A stretch of DNA of 64,000 nucleotides from Poseidonibacter lekithochrous (GTDB lineage Bacteria; Campylobacterota; Campylobacteria; Campylobacterales; Arcobacteraceae): assembly GCF_018861145.1 (NCBI RefSeq), contig NZ_JAHKQT010000044.1, positions 1-64,000 on the forward strand. The letters are read 5' to 3'. The notes beneath the pieces were generated by a model. That model had not been told where the DNA came from and did no database searches. It was given only the letters and a program-made list of their open reading frames with translations. Position numbers and translations under genes: made by a program. Within the stretch, counting starts at the first letter, position 1. Each line of letters begins with the position of its first letter. This document shows, one piece after another, positions 26,102 to 35,327 of this stretch.

Positions 26102-28054
26102 TTGCAATCTAAAATAGATATCGTTGAAGCAATTGCAAATAAACTACAAAAAGATAATATTAATATTAATATAAATAATATAGAGATCATAAAAGCACTA
26201 AGTTTAGGTAAAAAAGCAGGAAATTTTGTTGATGTATATCTTGGTTTTGAATCGGATGGGGCGTTACTTTTATCTGACAATTCAATCTTAAATGTTGAAA
26301 AAGATAATTTCGATTCAAGAAAAAGACCTTGGTATATAGATGCCATAACAAAAAAGAAATCGGGAGTATCTGAACCTTATGTTGACGTAAGTACAAAGAA
26401 ACTTGTAGTATCTGTGTATACACCCTTAATAATCAACAACAAAGTAACAGGTGTTATTGGATCAGATATTTTTATTACTACCGTTGTAGATACTATTCTA
26501 GATGTAAAAATTGATGGTATGGGAATGTCATATTTGTTGAATGAAAAAGGAAAAATTATCATTCACAAAAATAAAAAAGCAATAAATACAAAAGATGAAC
26601 TTTATAGTCAGATTAAAACTAATAATAAAATAGGTTTTGGAGAAGCTATAAATAATGGAGCTAAAGAACTAGTTTCTTATGCAACAATTTTAACTACAAA
26701 CTGGAAACTTATAATCAAACTTAATAAAGATGAAATCTTCGAGGAGATTGATAATACTATTTTAAAAGAGATCATACTTTATTTAGTTTTACTATTTATA
26801 ATACTAGGAATCATCTTCTTTTCATTAAGAAAAATATTGGCACCTTTATCAACAGTTGAAGATGGTTTAAATTTTTTCTTTAGATATTTGAAAGGTGATG
26901 AAAATGAAATTAAGAAGATAGCTATCAATACTAGTGATGAATTTGGAAATATGGCAAAAGTTATTAACTCAGAAATGCAGTTAATATCTGAAGATATTAA
27001 TCAAGATAGAAAATTAATTAATAATGTGAAAGAAGTTGTTTCTCAAGTAAATAAAGGGAAACTCGATGTAAAAGTTAGAGAATCTGCTTCAAATAAATCT
27101 TTAAATGAACTAAAAGATATATTAAATAAAATGATTACAACAATTAGTAACAATGTTAATAGTGATATAAATCCTATATTATCTCAACTTCAAGAATATT
27201 CAGAATTAAATTTTGTCCATAATATTCAAGATGCAAATGGGAATATTTCTAAAGGTCTAAATAATCTATCTAATATTATTAACAAAATGCTTCAAGAAAA
27301 TAAATCAAATGGTTTAGCACTAGAAGATAGTTCACAAACTTTACTTCAAAATGTCGATATTTTAAATAAATCATCAAATATAACAGCTGTATCCTTAGAG
27401 GAAACAGCAGCTGCAATTGAAGAAATCACAAGTACTATTATAAATAATACTAATCGAATAACAGAAATGTCTAATCATTCAAATGAACTTTCAGCATCTA
27501 TAAAAGAAGGGCAAAAACTTGCTAACTCAACGGTTATTTCTATGGATGAAATTAATGAACAAACACAAGCTATTGCAGATGCAATTACAGTAATTGATCA
27601 AATTGCTTTCCAAACAAATATTCTTTCATTAAATGCAGCTGTTGAAGCAGCAACGGCTGGAGAAGCTGGAAAAGGATTTGCAGTAGTTACAGCAGAAGTT
27701 AGAAACCTAGCTAATAGATCAGCTGATGCGGCTAAAGAGATTAAAGAATTAGTTCTAAATGCCACTTCAAAAACTGATAATGGAAAACAAATTGCTGATA
27801 GTATGATTAAAGGATATGATAAGTTAAATGAAAATATTATCAAAACAACAGATGCCATTGTTGATATATCTGAAGCTTCAAGAGAACAAAGAACTAGTAT
27901 TGAGCAAATAAACGATGTTATAACTAAATTAGACCAACAATCTCAAAATAATGCAGCAGTAGCAACACAGACTCATGATATTGCGCAAAATACCTCAAAG
28001 TTAGCTATCCAAATTTTAGAAACTGTAAATACAAAGAAATTTAGAGAAAAGTAA
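26102..28054 (+). CDS. Methyl-accepting chemotaxis protein lacking TM1 (5'-truncated)
   Basis: 650-residue frame starting with a TTG at 26102 without a ribosome site. It begins inside the first helix of a dCache-type sensor ('QSKIDIVEAIANKL'; upstream in-frame codons read L-H-K-F-I-N-S-Y-L after a stop at 26075), so TM1 and about 20-30 sensor residues are missing. Present: most of a dCache domain with 'RKRPWYIDAITKKK' and 'YVDVSTKKLVVSVYTPL' motifs (about 75-115), TM2 (about 222-243), HAMP-like region and a complete signalling hairpin ('[20 protein letters not shown]'). No CheR-tether at the C-terminus. The space to the atpE terminator (about 90 bp) is too small for the missing part. Either a degraded receptor or one expressed as a soluble/mis-topological form. 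Confidence 0.75.
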   Translation: MQSKIDIVEAIANKLQKDNINININNIEIIKALSLGKKAGNFVDVYLGFESDGALLLSDNSILNVEKDNFDSRKRPWYIDAITKKKSGVSEPYVDVSTKKLVVSVYTPLIINNKVTGVIGSDIFITTVVDTILDVKIDGMGMSYLLNEKGKIIIHKNKKAINTKDELYSQIKTNNKIGFGEAINNGAKELVSYATILTTNWKLIIKLNKDEIFEEIDNTILKEIILYLVLLFIILGIIFFSLRKILAPLSTVEDGLNFFFRYLKGDENEIKKIAINTSDEFGNMAKVINSEMQLISEDINQDRKLINNVKEVVSQVNKGKLDVKVRESASNKSLNELKDILNKMITTISNNVNSDINPILSQLQEYSELNFVHNIQDANGNISKGLNNLSNIINKMLQENKSNGLALEDSSQTLLQNVDILNKSSNITAVSLEETAAAIEEITSTIINNTNRITEMSNHSNELSASIKEGQKLANSTVISMDEINEQTQAIADAITVIDQIAFQTNILSLNAAVEAATAGEAGKGFAVVTAEVRNLANRSADAAKEIKELVLNATSKTDNGKQIADSMIKGYDKLNENIIKTTDAIVDISEASREQRTSIEQINDVITKLDQQSQNNAAVATQTHDIAQNTSKLAIQILETVNTKKFREK

Positions 28055-28064
28055 AATATCTAAT

Positions 28065-28093
28065 AATAATTAAGAGTATACCTCTTAATTATT
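28065..28093. terminator. Bidirectional stem-loop between chemoreceptor and kinase genes
   Basis: AATAATTAAGAG (28065-28076) pairs perfectly with CTCTTAATTATT (28082-28093) over a 5-nt loop, spanning the gap between the convergent stops at 28054 and 28089. Confidence 0.65.
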
Positions 28094-29219
28094 TATCAAT
28101 AGGTAAAATTATTTCAAACAAAGATCCTTTAAAATCATTTCCTTTATATTCATAAGAAACATTTGAAACTTTTATTTTTCCATTCATACTTTCAGTAACA
28201 AGTTTTTGAGACATATATAAACCAATACCCGTACCTTTACTTCCCTTTTTTGTTGTAAAGTTTGCATCGAAAACTTTTTCTATAATATTTTCATCAATAC
28301 CTTTTCCATTATCTTTTATTTTTAAAAAAATGGAATCTTCTTCTTTATCAATATTGCAAAAAATATATTTATCTTTAATTTTATGCTCTTCAAAAGCATC
28401 TTTTGAATTACTTACAATATTAATAATAACTTGAACTAGTTCATTAGGATAGCCTAAAATATTAACTGTATCTAATGATGTAGAAACAATTACCTTTATC
28501 TCATTTTTCTTAATAAAACCATCTAGAAGCCTTAGAGAATATGATAAATTATCAAAAAGATTAAAAACTTTTTTATTATGAGTTCCTTTTATAAAATCTC
28601 TAAAATCATCTATTGTTTGTGATAAATATTTTGTTGTATCAACGATTGAATCTACTGAATCATCTATATATTCATTTGTTAATTCACCAAAATCCTTTTT
28701 AAGTTTAACTCCACTTGCAACACTTGAAATCATGGATAAAGGTTGTCTCCATTGATGTGCAATATTATCTAACATTTCACCCATTGCTGCCATCTTTGAT
28801 TGTTGTGTTAATATTTTATCTTTTTTCTTTAACTCTATTTCTTTTTCTTTTTCTTTTGTCAAATTAACATCAATACAAAACATCTCAGGATATTCACTAT
28901 CTTCACTTAACATAACATGAGAAGAATAAACATAAACATTAGCTCCAGCTTTATTTATTAAAGTTATTTCTCCAGAAGGAATAGGAACGCCATTTTTACA
29001 CCAGTTATAATGTGCATTAATAACATCTTTTTTAATTAGGTCAGGAATAATTAAATCTTCAATCTTTTTTCCAAAAGCTTCATCTTTTGTATATTTATAC
29101 ATATCTTCACTAGCTTTATTCCAATAAATTACATTTCTATCTTTATCATAACCTTGAACAGCTACATTAGGTATTTTTCCAAGTAATTCAACAAATTTAT
29201 TTTCATCTGAATTGTACAT
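28089..29219 (-). CDS. Soluble PAS-domain sensor histidine kinase
   Basis: 376 residues, no membrane helix, so a cytoplasmic sensor. PAS domain about 10-120 ('VIYWNKASEDMYKYTKDEAFG'-type core), short coiled coil 121-142, then a HisKA-like dimerisation helix 'NIAHQWRQPLSMISS' with phospho-accepting His155, and HATPase (about 255-373) with N box 'NIVSNSKDAF', G1 'DNGKGID' and G2 'GSKGTGIGL'. The 'HQWRQPL' variant of the H box is common in Campylobacterota. No response-regulator gene is adjacent, so it is an orphan kinase; partner unknown. Confidence 0.9.
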   Translation of the reverse strand: MYNSDENKFVELLGKIPNVAVQGYDKDRNVIYWNKASEDMYKYTKDEAFGKKIEDLIIPDLIKKDVINAHYNWCKNGVPIPSGEITLINKAGANVYVYSSHVMLSEDSEYPEMFCIDVNLTKEKEKEIELKKKDKILTQQSKMAAMGEMLDNIAHQWRQPLSMISSVASGVKLKKDFGELTNEYIDDSVDSIVDTTKYLSQTIDDFRDFIKGTHNKKVFNLFDNLSYSLRLLDGFIKKNEIKVIVSTSLDTVNILGYPNELVQVIINIVSNSKDAFEEHKIKDKYIFCNIDKEEDSIFLKIKDNGKGIDENIIEKVFDANFTTKKGSKGTGIGLYMSQKLVTESMNGKIKVSNVSYEYKGNDFKGSLFEIILPIDK

Positions 29220-29324
29220 ATTGCACCTGCCCTTTCATACAATAATATTATTATTTTAATTAAATCTTTATTTATCTTAAGCATTATTTATGCAGATAAG
29301 TTGTAAAATCCAAATCTTAAAATA

Positions 29325-29345
29325 CATAAATCATAAATCATAAAT
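29325..29345 (+). repeat. Three tandem CATAAAT units
   Basis: CATAAAT repeated three times without interruption in the gap between the kinase gene and tRNA-Leu. Short and AT-rich; no function seen. The rest of the gap 29220-29386 shows nothing else clear. Confidence 0.5.
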
Positions 29346-29386
29346 CACTAAACATATGGTTTGATTAATATTTTTATTTATTTTGT

Positions 29387-29471
29387 GCAGATATGGTGGA
29401 ATTGGTAGACACGTACGCTTGAGGGGTGTATGGCGCGAGCTGTGGGGGTTCAAATCCCCCTATCTGCACCA
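29387..29471 (+). tRNA. tRNA-Leu (anticodon GAG)
   Basis: Cloverleaf of 85 nt with encoded CCA. Acceptor arm GCAGATA (29387-29393) pairs with TATCTGC (29461-29467). D-loop contains 'TGGTAGACA'. Anticodon stem TACGC/GTGTA encloses loop TTGAGGG with anticodon GAG, reading CUC/CUU. A long variable arm (type II tRNA) and T arm GGGGG-TTCAAAT-CCCCC complete it. It is a single tRNA gene with no neighbours of its kind. Confidence 0.97.
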
Positions 29472-29566
29472 AATTATTTATTTCTCTTTAAAAGTTTATT
29501 ACTCAAAAGTAAGCCTACTCATCGTATAATGATATTTAAATTTAACAATTATCCTATGGAGTAACA

Positions 29567-31510
29567 ATGCATTTAAATATATTATCTAAAATTTTATTTA
29601 TACTTATACTTCCAATTTTTTTATACTCTGAAAATATTGAAAAAGAACCTGTACAACTAATAAAATCTGAACCTACAGAGCAAGTACAAAATACACAAAT
29701 AACTGAGAACTTGGATCTTCCTGAAGAAAGAGCTGTAGAAGCAGTTGAAAAAAGTCCAATAGAAAAACAAATAGAGGAACAAAATAAACTTCTAGAAGAA
29801 GTAATTAAAAATATAAATAGTGAAAAATATTTAAACTCTACAATAGATATACCTGCTTACAAAAAAGAGATAAGTCTTCTTACAAATAAAATTAATATAA
29901 ATAAAATTGAAAAAAATATACTCGCTGTAAAACGAGATCAATTAAAAAGACAATATTTAAAACAAGAATATAATTATGAGCAGACACTAAAAAATATTAT
30001 ATTAGCAAAACAAGAGTATAAAGATAGAAAATATTTTGAAAATCTTATAAAAAATAGTCTTAAAGATTTAAAAATATCAGAAAATATAATTGATGAAAAT
30101 ACAAAACTTTATGAAGAAGAGTTAAAAAACAAAAATTATATCTCAAATGCTTTTACTGACAACTATATTGAATTATATAATCAAACTCACATCCAAATTT
30201 TTATATTAGAGTATTTAATTGACAACATGTCAAGTTTTAGAAAAACAAACTTTTTTATTGATGAATTTAATTTACAATATCTAGTAAATAAAATCGACTC
30301 TATTTATGGAATTTCTTTTATCTCAGGTCTTACATCTTATCATTTAAAGTTTTCAATAGGTGAAATTGTTGTTGTGCTTTTTATAATGGGCTTATTAAGA
30401 CTTTTAAATTTAAGAATTATTAGTATTGTTGCTAATTTAATAGCAAAGTTTTTTGTAAGTAGTGAGCACTCTGATAGTGAAACAATAAGACAATATTTAA
30501 GAATGTCAATTGACACTCCTTTAAAACTTGGTTTATATTTATTAGGTATACAAATATCTGTATTTATCCTTGTAGATGATCCTGAATTAATTGATAAAAT
30601 TATGCCATGGATAAATACTACATATATCGCATTATTAACCTGGGGACTATATGCTATTTTAAATAATAGTATAAGTATTTATGCACATAATTTATTAGAA
30701 AAATATCCTAATGTTAGAAAAGAAATGATTGTATTTATTCTTAGAATTATAAAAATTATTTTAATTTTATTAGTTATTCTATTTTTATTTACTCAATTAG
30801 GAATTGATATAAAAGCAATTGCTGCTTCACTTGGGGTTGGTGGTATTGCTATTGCTTTAGCATCAAAAGATACTCTTGCAAACTTTTTTGGTTCTTTAAA
30901 TATCATGACAGATAACTCTTTTTCGCAAGGCGATTGGATTAAGACAAATGATGTTGAAGGTACTGTAGTAGATATTAGAATGAGAACTACAAGAATTAGA
31001 ACCTTTGATAATGCAATGATTACTGTACCAAATACAGAACTTGCAAACACGCCTATTACAAATTGGTCTAAAAGAAGAATTGGTAGAAGAATAAAAATGA
31101 ATCTAGGTATTACTTATGATAGTAAAATGGAAGATATTGTTCAATTAAAAAAAGATATTTTAAATATGCTTGAAAATCATCCCGGGATTGCATCTTCGGC
31201 AAATACTAAATCAGGTCAAACAAGAATATTTGAAGCTATTAAACAAGAAGACTTAATTGGTATTAAAAAGACTTTATTGGTTTATATTGATGCCTATGGA
31301 GCCTCTTCTATTGATATTTTAATATACTGCTTCTCAAGAAGTCCAGATTGGGAAGAATGGCTAATTACAAAAGAAGATGTTTTGATTAAACTTGAAGCTT
31401 TAGTTAAAAGAAACAATTGTGATTTTGCTTATCCTACACAAACTATTGTATTAAAAAAAGAAGAAGAGGAAATAGATTTAATATCAGAAAAATTATCCTC
31501 TATGAGTTAA
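29567..31510 (+). CDS. MscS-family mechanosensitive channel with long N-terminal periplasmic domain
   Basis: 647 residues. Signal peptide 1-21, Glu-rich segment, then a coiled-coil periplasmic region (about 75-210). Five or so membrane helices follow (about 245-430), ending in the pore helix 'IAASLGVGGIAIALASKDTLANFFGSLNI' region with the Gly/Ala packing typical of MscS TM3, then the cytosolic beta domain 'DNSFSQGDWIKTNDVEGTV' and the alpha/beta C-terminal cage. Larger than MscS (286) and closer to the YbdG/MscM-type group with extra N-terminal parts. Protects against hypo-osmotic shock. Ribosome site TATGGAG lies 6 bp before the ATG. Confidence 0.9.
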   Translation: MHLNILSKILFILILPIFLYSENIEKEPVQLIKSEPTEQVQNTQITENLDLPEERAVEAVEKSPIEKQIEEQNKLLEEVIKNINSEKYLNSTIDIPAYKKEISLLTNKININKIEKNILAVKRDQLKRQYLKQEYNYEQTLKNIILAKQEYKDRKYFENLIKNSLKDLKISENIIDENTKLYEEELKNKNYISNAFTDNYIELYNQTHIQIFILEYLIDNMSSFRKTNFFIDEFNLQYLVNKIDSIYGISFISGLTSYHLKFSIGEIVVVLFIMGLLRLLNLRIISIVANLIAKFFVSSEHSDSETIRQYLRMSIDTPLKLGLYLLGIQISVFILVDDPELIDKIMPWINTTYIALLTWGLYAILNNSISIYAHNLLEKYPNVRKEMIVFILRIIKIILILLVILFLFTQLGIDIKAIAASLGVGGIAIALASKDTLANFFGSLNIMTDNSFSQGDWIKTNDVEGTVVDIRMRTTRIRTFDNAMITVPNTELANTPITNWSKRRIGRRIKMNLGITYDSKMEDIVQLKKDILNMLENHPGIASSANTKSGQTRIFEAIKQEDLIGIKKTLLVYIDAYGASSIDILIYCFSRSPDWEEWLITKEDVLIKLEALVKRNNCDFAYPTQTIVLKKEEEEIDLISEKLSSMS

Positions 31511-31537
31511 GATAAATAGAAGATTTTTCTATTTATC
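31511..31537. terminator. Bidirectional terminator after mscS-like gene
   Basis: GATAAATAGAA (31511-31521) pairs with TTCTATTTATC (31527-31537) over 5 nt, directly after the channel stop codon and covering the stop of the convergent gene. Confidence 0.65.
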
Positions 31538-31948
31538 TACTAACATATCTGCTTCATTCTTTAGTTTCTTTTTATATAAAAACTGTTTTTCTCTATCAGT
31601 AAATTTTTCTCTTGAAGGTTCTTCTTTTTTAGGAGTTTCTTTAAATATTTTATTCTTCTCTTTTTTCTTTTCTTTTTTTCCTGAAACTTCTTTTTCCTCT
31701 TCTTTTTTAAACATTGTTAAAAGTAAATAAATTGAAAAAACAATATTAAATATAATTATAAACCATTTAGCTAATAATACAATTTCAAGAAATTCAAGTT
31801 TCTTCTTTAAGGTCAAATACTCAACAACATCAGAATATATTGCATTTGCAAATAATGCAATAATAAGAAGTAAAACTATTAAAACTATTCTTCTTCTAAA
31901 CTTGATTAAATAATACCAAAAAAGTGCAGATTTTACTTGTTTAAACAT
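31529..31948 (-). CDS. Uncharacterised two-helix membrane protein
   Basis: 139 residues, not recognised. Two membrane helices (about 19-37 and 62-83) and a strongly charged Lys/Glu cytosolic tail (from about 85; 'KEEEKEVSGKKEKKKEKNK'). Last gene of a three-gene unit behind the Y-family polymerase gene; 9 bp separate it from the preceding gene. It could be a small membrane anchor or scaffold; no motif supports a specific role. Confidence 0.6.
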   Translation of the reverse strand: MFKQVKSALFWYYLIKFRRRIVLIVLLLIIALFANAIYSDVVEYLTLKKKLEFLEIVLLAKWFIIIFNIVFSIYLLLTMFKKEEEKEVSGKKEKKKEKNKIFKETPKKEEPSREKFTDREKQFLYKKKLKNEADMLVDK

Positions 31949-31957
31949 GTTTTATCT

Positions 31958-32239
31958 TTATACAAAAAAGTTTAAACCTAAAGCAGCAAGTGCAACTACC
32001 AAAGATTTTGTCTTTAAATCGTCTATTATTTTTCTTTCTTCATCTGCAATAATAACCTCAAGTTGCTCATCAAGATAATCATTAAATGTTTTATGATTTT
32101 CAGCAAGTCTAGCTTTTGTTGCAAGAACTGCTTTTTCTCTTATTTTAGATTTTACTGCATCTTTTAGTTTATTACTTTTTAATTTTGGATAATCAAATGC
32201 TTTATTGGCATTTTCTTTAATAATTTGTTTTAAACTCAT
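31958..32239 (-). CDS. Uncharacterised small helical protein
   Basis: 93 residues from the chosen ATG at 32239 (the frame extends to an ATG at 32281). The start at 32239 is preceded by GGGAAAG at 5 bp spacing and gives 'MSLKQIIKENANKAF'. Highly charged alpha-helical body and a hydrophobic C-terminus ('VVALAALGLNFFV') that may touch a membrane. Not recognised. Sits between the polymerase gene (16-58 bp gap) and the two-helix membrane protein gene. Confidence 0.55.
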   Translation of the reverse strand: MSLKQIIKENANKAFDYPKLKSNKLKDAVKSKIREKAVLATKARLAENHKTFNDYLDEQLEVIIADEERKIIDDLKTKSLVVALAALGLNFFV

Positions 32240-32297
32240 TAACTTTCCCATTAATTTTTTTATCATTATATCATTTAACAATTAACAAAAAATTTCA

Positions 32298-33590
32298 CTA
32301 GCTTTTTTTATCATTTTTTTCATCTTTAATTTCAAAAGCCGTTTTAATAATATCAATACCATATTTATCTCTTAGTTTTTGCATTTGATTGGTTAATTTA
32401 CTTTTTTTACTATCTTGTTCATACTCAAAAAGGTTATAAGTAAACTCATTTGCTCTTGCAAAATTTGAGACAGTAATACTTAATTGTACAACTCCATGAC
32501 TTGGATGAGTATCATTATTTGAAAAAAGTTCCATCATATGATTTTTAAAGTCTAATTCATTAAAAATTGTATTTACATTTATATAGTTTTTTGATTTTTG
32601 ATTTGATTCATATTTAATTTTTAGTGCATAAGTTAAAGGATTTACTTTTGATTTCTTTACTAAAAAGCAAAGATAACGAGAAAGAATTGCAACTCTCCTT
32701 CTTAATTCATTTCTATCATAAATACAATCAAAAGTTCGTCCAATTCCAATAGACTTTTTTTCTCTAAAAGTTGTAAGCTTATTATCTCTAATTCCACAAA
32801 CACGGTTATATAAATCAATTCCTGGTTTTTTCCAAGAATAAAAAAGTTCTCTTTTATTTTTTATATCTCCAAGTGTTTTAACCCCATAGCCTTTAAGCCT
32901 TTCTTGAAAAGCTTTACCAATACCAGGAAATTCAGAGATTGGAATATTTCTTATAAAATTTCCAATATTATCTTTATTTACATATTTAACACCATCAGGT
33001 TTTGCATATTCTGTTATTAGTTTTGAAAGATATTTAGTATTTGCAATACCAATTGAAATTGGAAGTCCTAACTCTTCTTGTATCTTATTTTTAATATTAT
33101 AAGCAAACTCTACAACCTCATCTTCTTCAATATATCCACTTAAGTCACCAAAAAATTCATCTATTGAAAACTGCTCAACTAAAGGTATTTCTTTTATTAA
33201 CAACTCTTTTAGTTTTTGTGATAACTCATGATATAAAGGATAATTTGGTGGAAGCATTTTTAACTCTGGACAAAGTGTTAAAGCTTCGTTTACGCTCATT
33301 GCAGTCTTAACTCCATAAGCTCTTGCTTCATATGAAGATGTAGTTATAATCCCTCTTATTTTTCCATTTTCATCTACAAAATACTCTTTAAAGGTTTTTT
33401 GTCCTTCATTTGTAAGTATTGATGATACAAAAGCACCCTCATTTGAAGATATTTTTCTTATCTCTTTTTTACTAGAAAAGATATTTAAATTACTTCTTCC
33501 TCCAACAGCAACTGGAATATGAAGTAAACTTGAATCAATAGTTCTATGAGCAGAAACAAAAAAGCAATCTAAATCTAAATGTATGAACAA
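32298..33590 (-). CDS. Y-family (DinB/UmuC-type) translesion DNA polymerase
   Basis: 430-residue error-prone polymerase. Palm motifs 'FIHLDLDCFFVSAHR' (2-16, first metal-binding Asp and steric residues) and 'FSIDEFFGDLSGY' (catalytic Asp-Glu), thumb with helix-hairpin-helix 'FPGIGKAFQERLKGYGVKTLGDI', and a C-terminal little-finger domain (about 270-400). The 'SIDEFFGDL' form differs from the usual 'SIDEAYLD', so it is a divergent DinB. Start is TTG with AGGAGA 5 bp upstream; no earlier ATG is present. It probably heads an operon with the two small genes that follow. Confidence 0.9.
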   Translation of the reverse strand: MFIHLDLDCFFVSAHRTIDSSLLHIPVAVGGRSNLNIFSSKKEIRKISSNEGAFVSSILTNEGQKTFKEYFVDENGKIRGIITTSSYEARAYGVKTAMSVNEALTLCPELKMLPPNYPLYHELSQKLKELLIKEIPLVEQFSIDEFFGDLSGYIEEDEVVEFAYNIKNKIQEELGLPISIGIANTKYLSKLITEYAKPDGVKYVNKDNIGNFIRNIPISEFPGIGKAFQERLKGYGVKTLGDIKNKRELFYSWKKPGIDLYNRVCGIRDNKLTTFREKKSIGIGRTFDCIYDRNELRRRVAILSRYLCFLVKKSKVNPLTYALKIKYESNQKSKNYINVNTIFNELDFKNHMMELFSNNDTHPSHGVVQLSITVSNFARANEFTYNLFEYEQDSKKSKLTNQMQKLRDKYGIDIIKTAFEIKDEKNDKKS

Positions 33591-33752
33591 TACAGTCTCC
33601 TATTTTATAAATAATATTATATTGAATATTTTTAAAAGGATGTATTTTTATTACATATTGCAATGAAAATAAAATAAGCTGTTAAATTCTATTAAGTCAG
33701 GATATAGCACTTAAAAGATATTATTTTGAACTTTATTTAAAAAGGATAAAAA

Positions 33753-33908
33753 ATAGTAAAGTGTAAAAATTGTAAAAGAGAAATCGAAGCAAAAAAAAGA
33801 CAATGCCCTTACTGTGGGATACTAAACCCAACAGTAACACTAAGAGATATTTTTATATCTTTAGCAATCGTTTTAGTTGTAATGAGTATAGTAACTTATT
33901 TTATGTAA
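33753..33908 (+). CDS. Zinc-ribbon single-TM micro-protein with ATA start
   Basis: 51-residue frame that starts with ATA-GTA-AAG-TGT ('(M)VKCKNCKREIEAKKRQCPYCG'). It has two CxxC pairs spaced like a zinc ribbon (residues 4-7 and 18-21) followed by a membrane helix ('IFISLAIVLVVMSIVTYF'). A good AAAAAGGA lies 6 bp upstream of the ATA, where ATG would be expected; a stop codon (33747) precedes and no ATG/GTG/TTG exists in frame before the helix. The composition is clearly protein-like. Either initiation is at ATA, or the gene has just lost its start. Such zinc-ribbon plus TM proteins are common in bacteria; role unknown. The remaining gap 33591-33752 holds nothing else clear. Confidence 0.55.
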   Translation: MVKCKNCKREIEAKKRQCPYCGILNPTVTLRDIFISLAIVLVVMSIVTYFM

Positions 33909-33914
33909 ATATTA

Positions 33915-34772
33915 CTAAGCTATTTTTTTCTTAAAACTTTTAGCTATATTTATTACAAATAAAACAATAAATCCAACTACTAAACCAATTATAAATTCAT
34001 TTAAAATTACAGGAATTGCTGAAATAAACAAATGATGAACATATTCGATATTATGAGATAAAATCCCACCACCTACTAAAATCATAGCAATAGTTCCAAC
34101 GATAGATAAGATTTTTATTAGTTTTGGCATTAAGGCAATGAAAAAATTACCTAAACTCACTTTCTCTTTTTTAATTAAGTAAAAACCTAAGTTATCAATT
34201 CTTACAATCAAAGCAACTATTCCATATACACCAAATGTAGCTAACAAAGCAACAATTGTTGTTGATATAATCTGAGTTGTTAAAGGCTGATCTAAAACTG
34301 TTCCTAAAGCAAGTATTACAATCTCAATAGATAGAATAAAATCAGTAATTACGGCTGCTTTAATCTTCTGTTTTTCGACACTAAGAACATCTTCATTTGT
34401 AGAGTTTTTTAATACCTCTTCATCTTTTGTATGTGATTTTTTATGAAAGTATTCTTCTATTTTTTCAGCACCTTCATAAAGAAGGTATAAACCACCAAAT
34501 ACAAGTATTATTGGTATTGTCCAAGGAGCAATTGCACTTAAAATAAAAGAAATAGGCAAAATAATAGCTTTATTTTTTAAAGAACCTTTTGTAATTTCCC
34601 AAATAACTTTTAATTCTCTATCTTGTTTAAAACCAGTAGCCTTTTCAGCATTTACTGCTAAATCATCACCTAAAATACCTGCTGTTTTTTGTGTAGCTAT
34701 TTTTGTACTAAGTGCTATATCATCTGCTAAAATAGCAAGATCATCTAATAATGCAAAAATTCCCGATGCCAT
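33915..34772 (-). CDS. DUF808/YedI-family inner-membrane protein
   Basis: 285 residues with several membrane helices. The N-terminus 'ASGIFALLDDLAILADDIA' and 'KTAGILGDDLAVNAEKATGF' are the conserved opening of the DUF808 (YedI) family. Function of the family is unknown. Last gene of the bamD-lon-rhomboid operon, 15 bp after the rhomboid gene. Confidence 0.88.
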   Translation of the reverse strand: MASGIFALLDDLAILADDIALSTKIATQKTAGILGDDLAVNAEKATGFKQDRELKVIWEITKGSLKNKAIILPISFILSAIAPWTIPIILVFGGLYLLYEGAEKIEEYFHKKSHTKDEEVLKNSTNEDVLSVEKQKIKAAVITDFILSIEIVILALGTVLDQPLTTQIISTTIVALLATFGVYGIVALIVRIDNLGFYLIKKEKVSLGNFFIALMPKLIKILSIVGTIAMILVGGGILSHNIEYVHHLFISAIPVILNEFIIGLVVGFIVLFVINIAKSFKKKIA

Positions 34773-34787
34773 ATAATTTTATTCCTT

Positions 34788-35327
34788 TTATTTTCTAATT
34801 AATGCGTAAACAAAGCCTAAGGCTAAACCAATAAAGTGTGCATACCAAGCAATTGGAAGTCCAATAAGTAGTGGTGCAACAGAGATAAGTAAGACCCAAG
34901 TAATAATCCCACCTCTTTGTGCTTTATCATAGTAAGCTACATATCCTAAAAGTGCAGATATTGCACCTGAAGCTCCTACTATATTTACAGTTTGATCTAA
35001 ATAATAAACATAAGCAAAAGAGCCTAGAGAAGTCAAAATACCACAAATAAAATATACATAAATCAACTCTTTTGCACCACGTCCACGCTCAATTAATGAA
35101 CCAAATTGATACAGTACAAACATATTCATACCTAAGTGTCCTAATCCACCATGAGCAAACATAGAAGAAAGAGGTTGCCACCAAAAATCTGCAATTATCA
35201 TATACATATTAAGACCTAAATATAAGCCACCATTTTGTAAATTTATTTGAAAAATATACATTAAAATTGTGATAATTATAATTATATTCGTAGCTGTGAA
35301 ATCTTTTTTACTAATATTTTTTAGCAT
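34788..35327 (-). CDS. Rhomboid-family intramembrane serine protease
   Basis: 179 residues, six helices. Catalytic Ser120 in 'IVGASGAISALLGY' (GxSG) and His164 in 'WYAHFIGLALGF'; 'HGGLGHLGMNMFVLYQFG' (59-76) is the conserved His-Asn oxyanion helix. A compact rhomboid that cleaves membrane proteins near their helices; its substrates are unknown. It overlaps the upstream anchor protein gene by 17 nt and follows lon, so the operon combines two membrane/cytosol quality-control proteases. Confidence 0.92.
   Translation of the reverse strand: MLKNISKKDFTATNIIIIITILMYIFQINLQNGGLYLGLNMYMIIADFWWQPLSSMFAHGGLGHLGMNMFVLYQFGSLIERGRGAKELIYVYFICGILTSLGSFAYVYYLDQTVNIVGASGAISALLGYVAYYDKAQRGGIITWVLLISVAPLLIGLPIAWYAHFIGLALGFVYALIRK

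Noticed and set aside
29281-29300. GCAGATAAG resembling the tRNA-Leu 5' end, as a possible attachment-site copy
   Set aside because: Only about eight bases match and no integrase or element boundaries are present.
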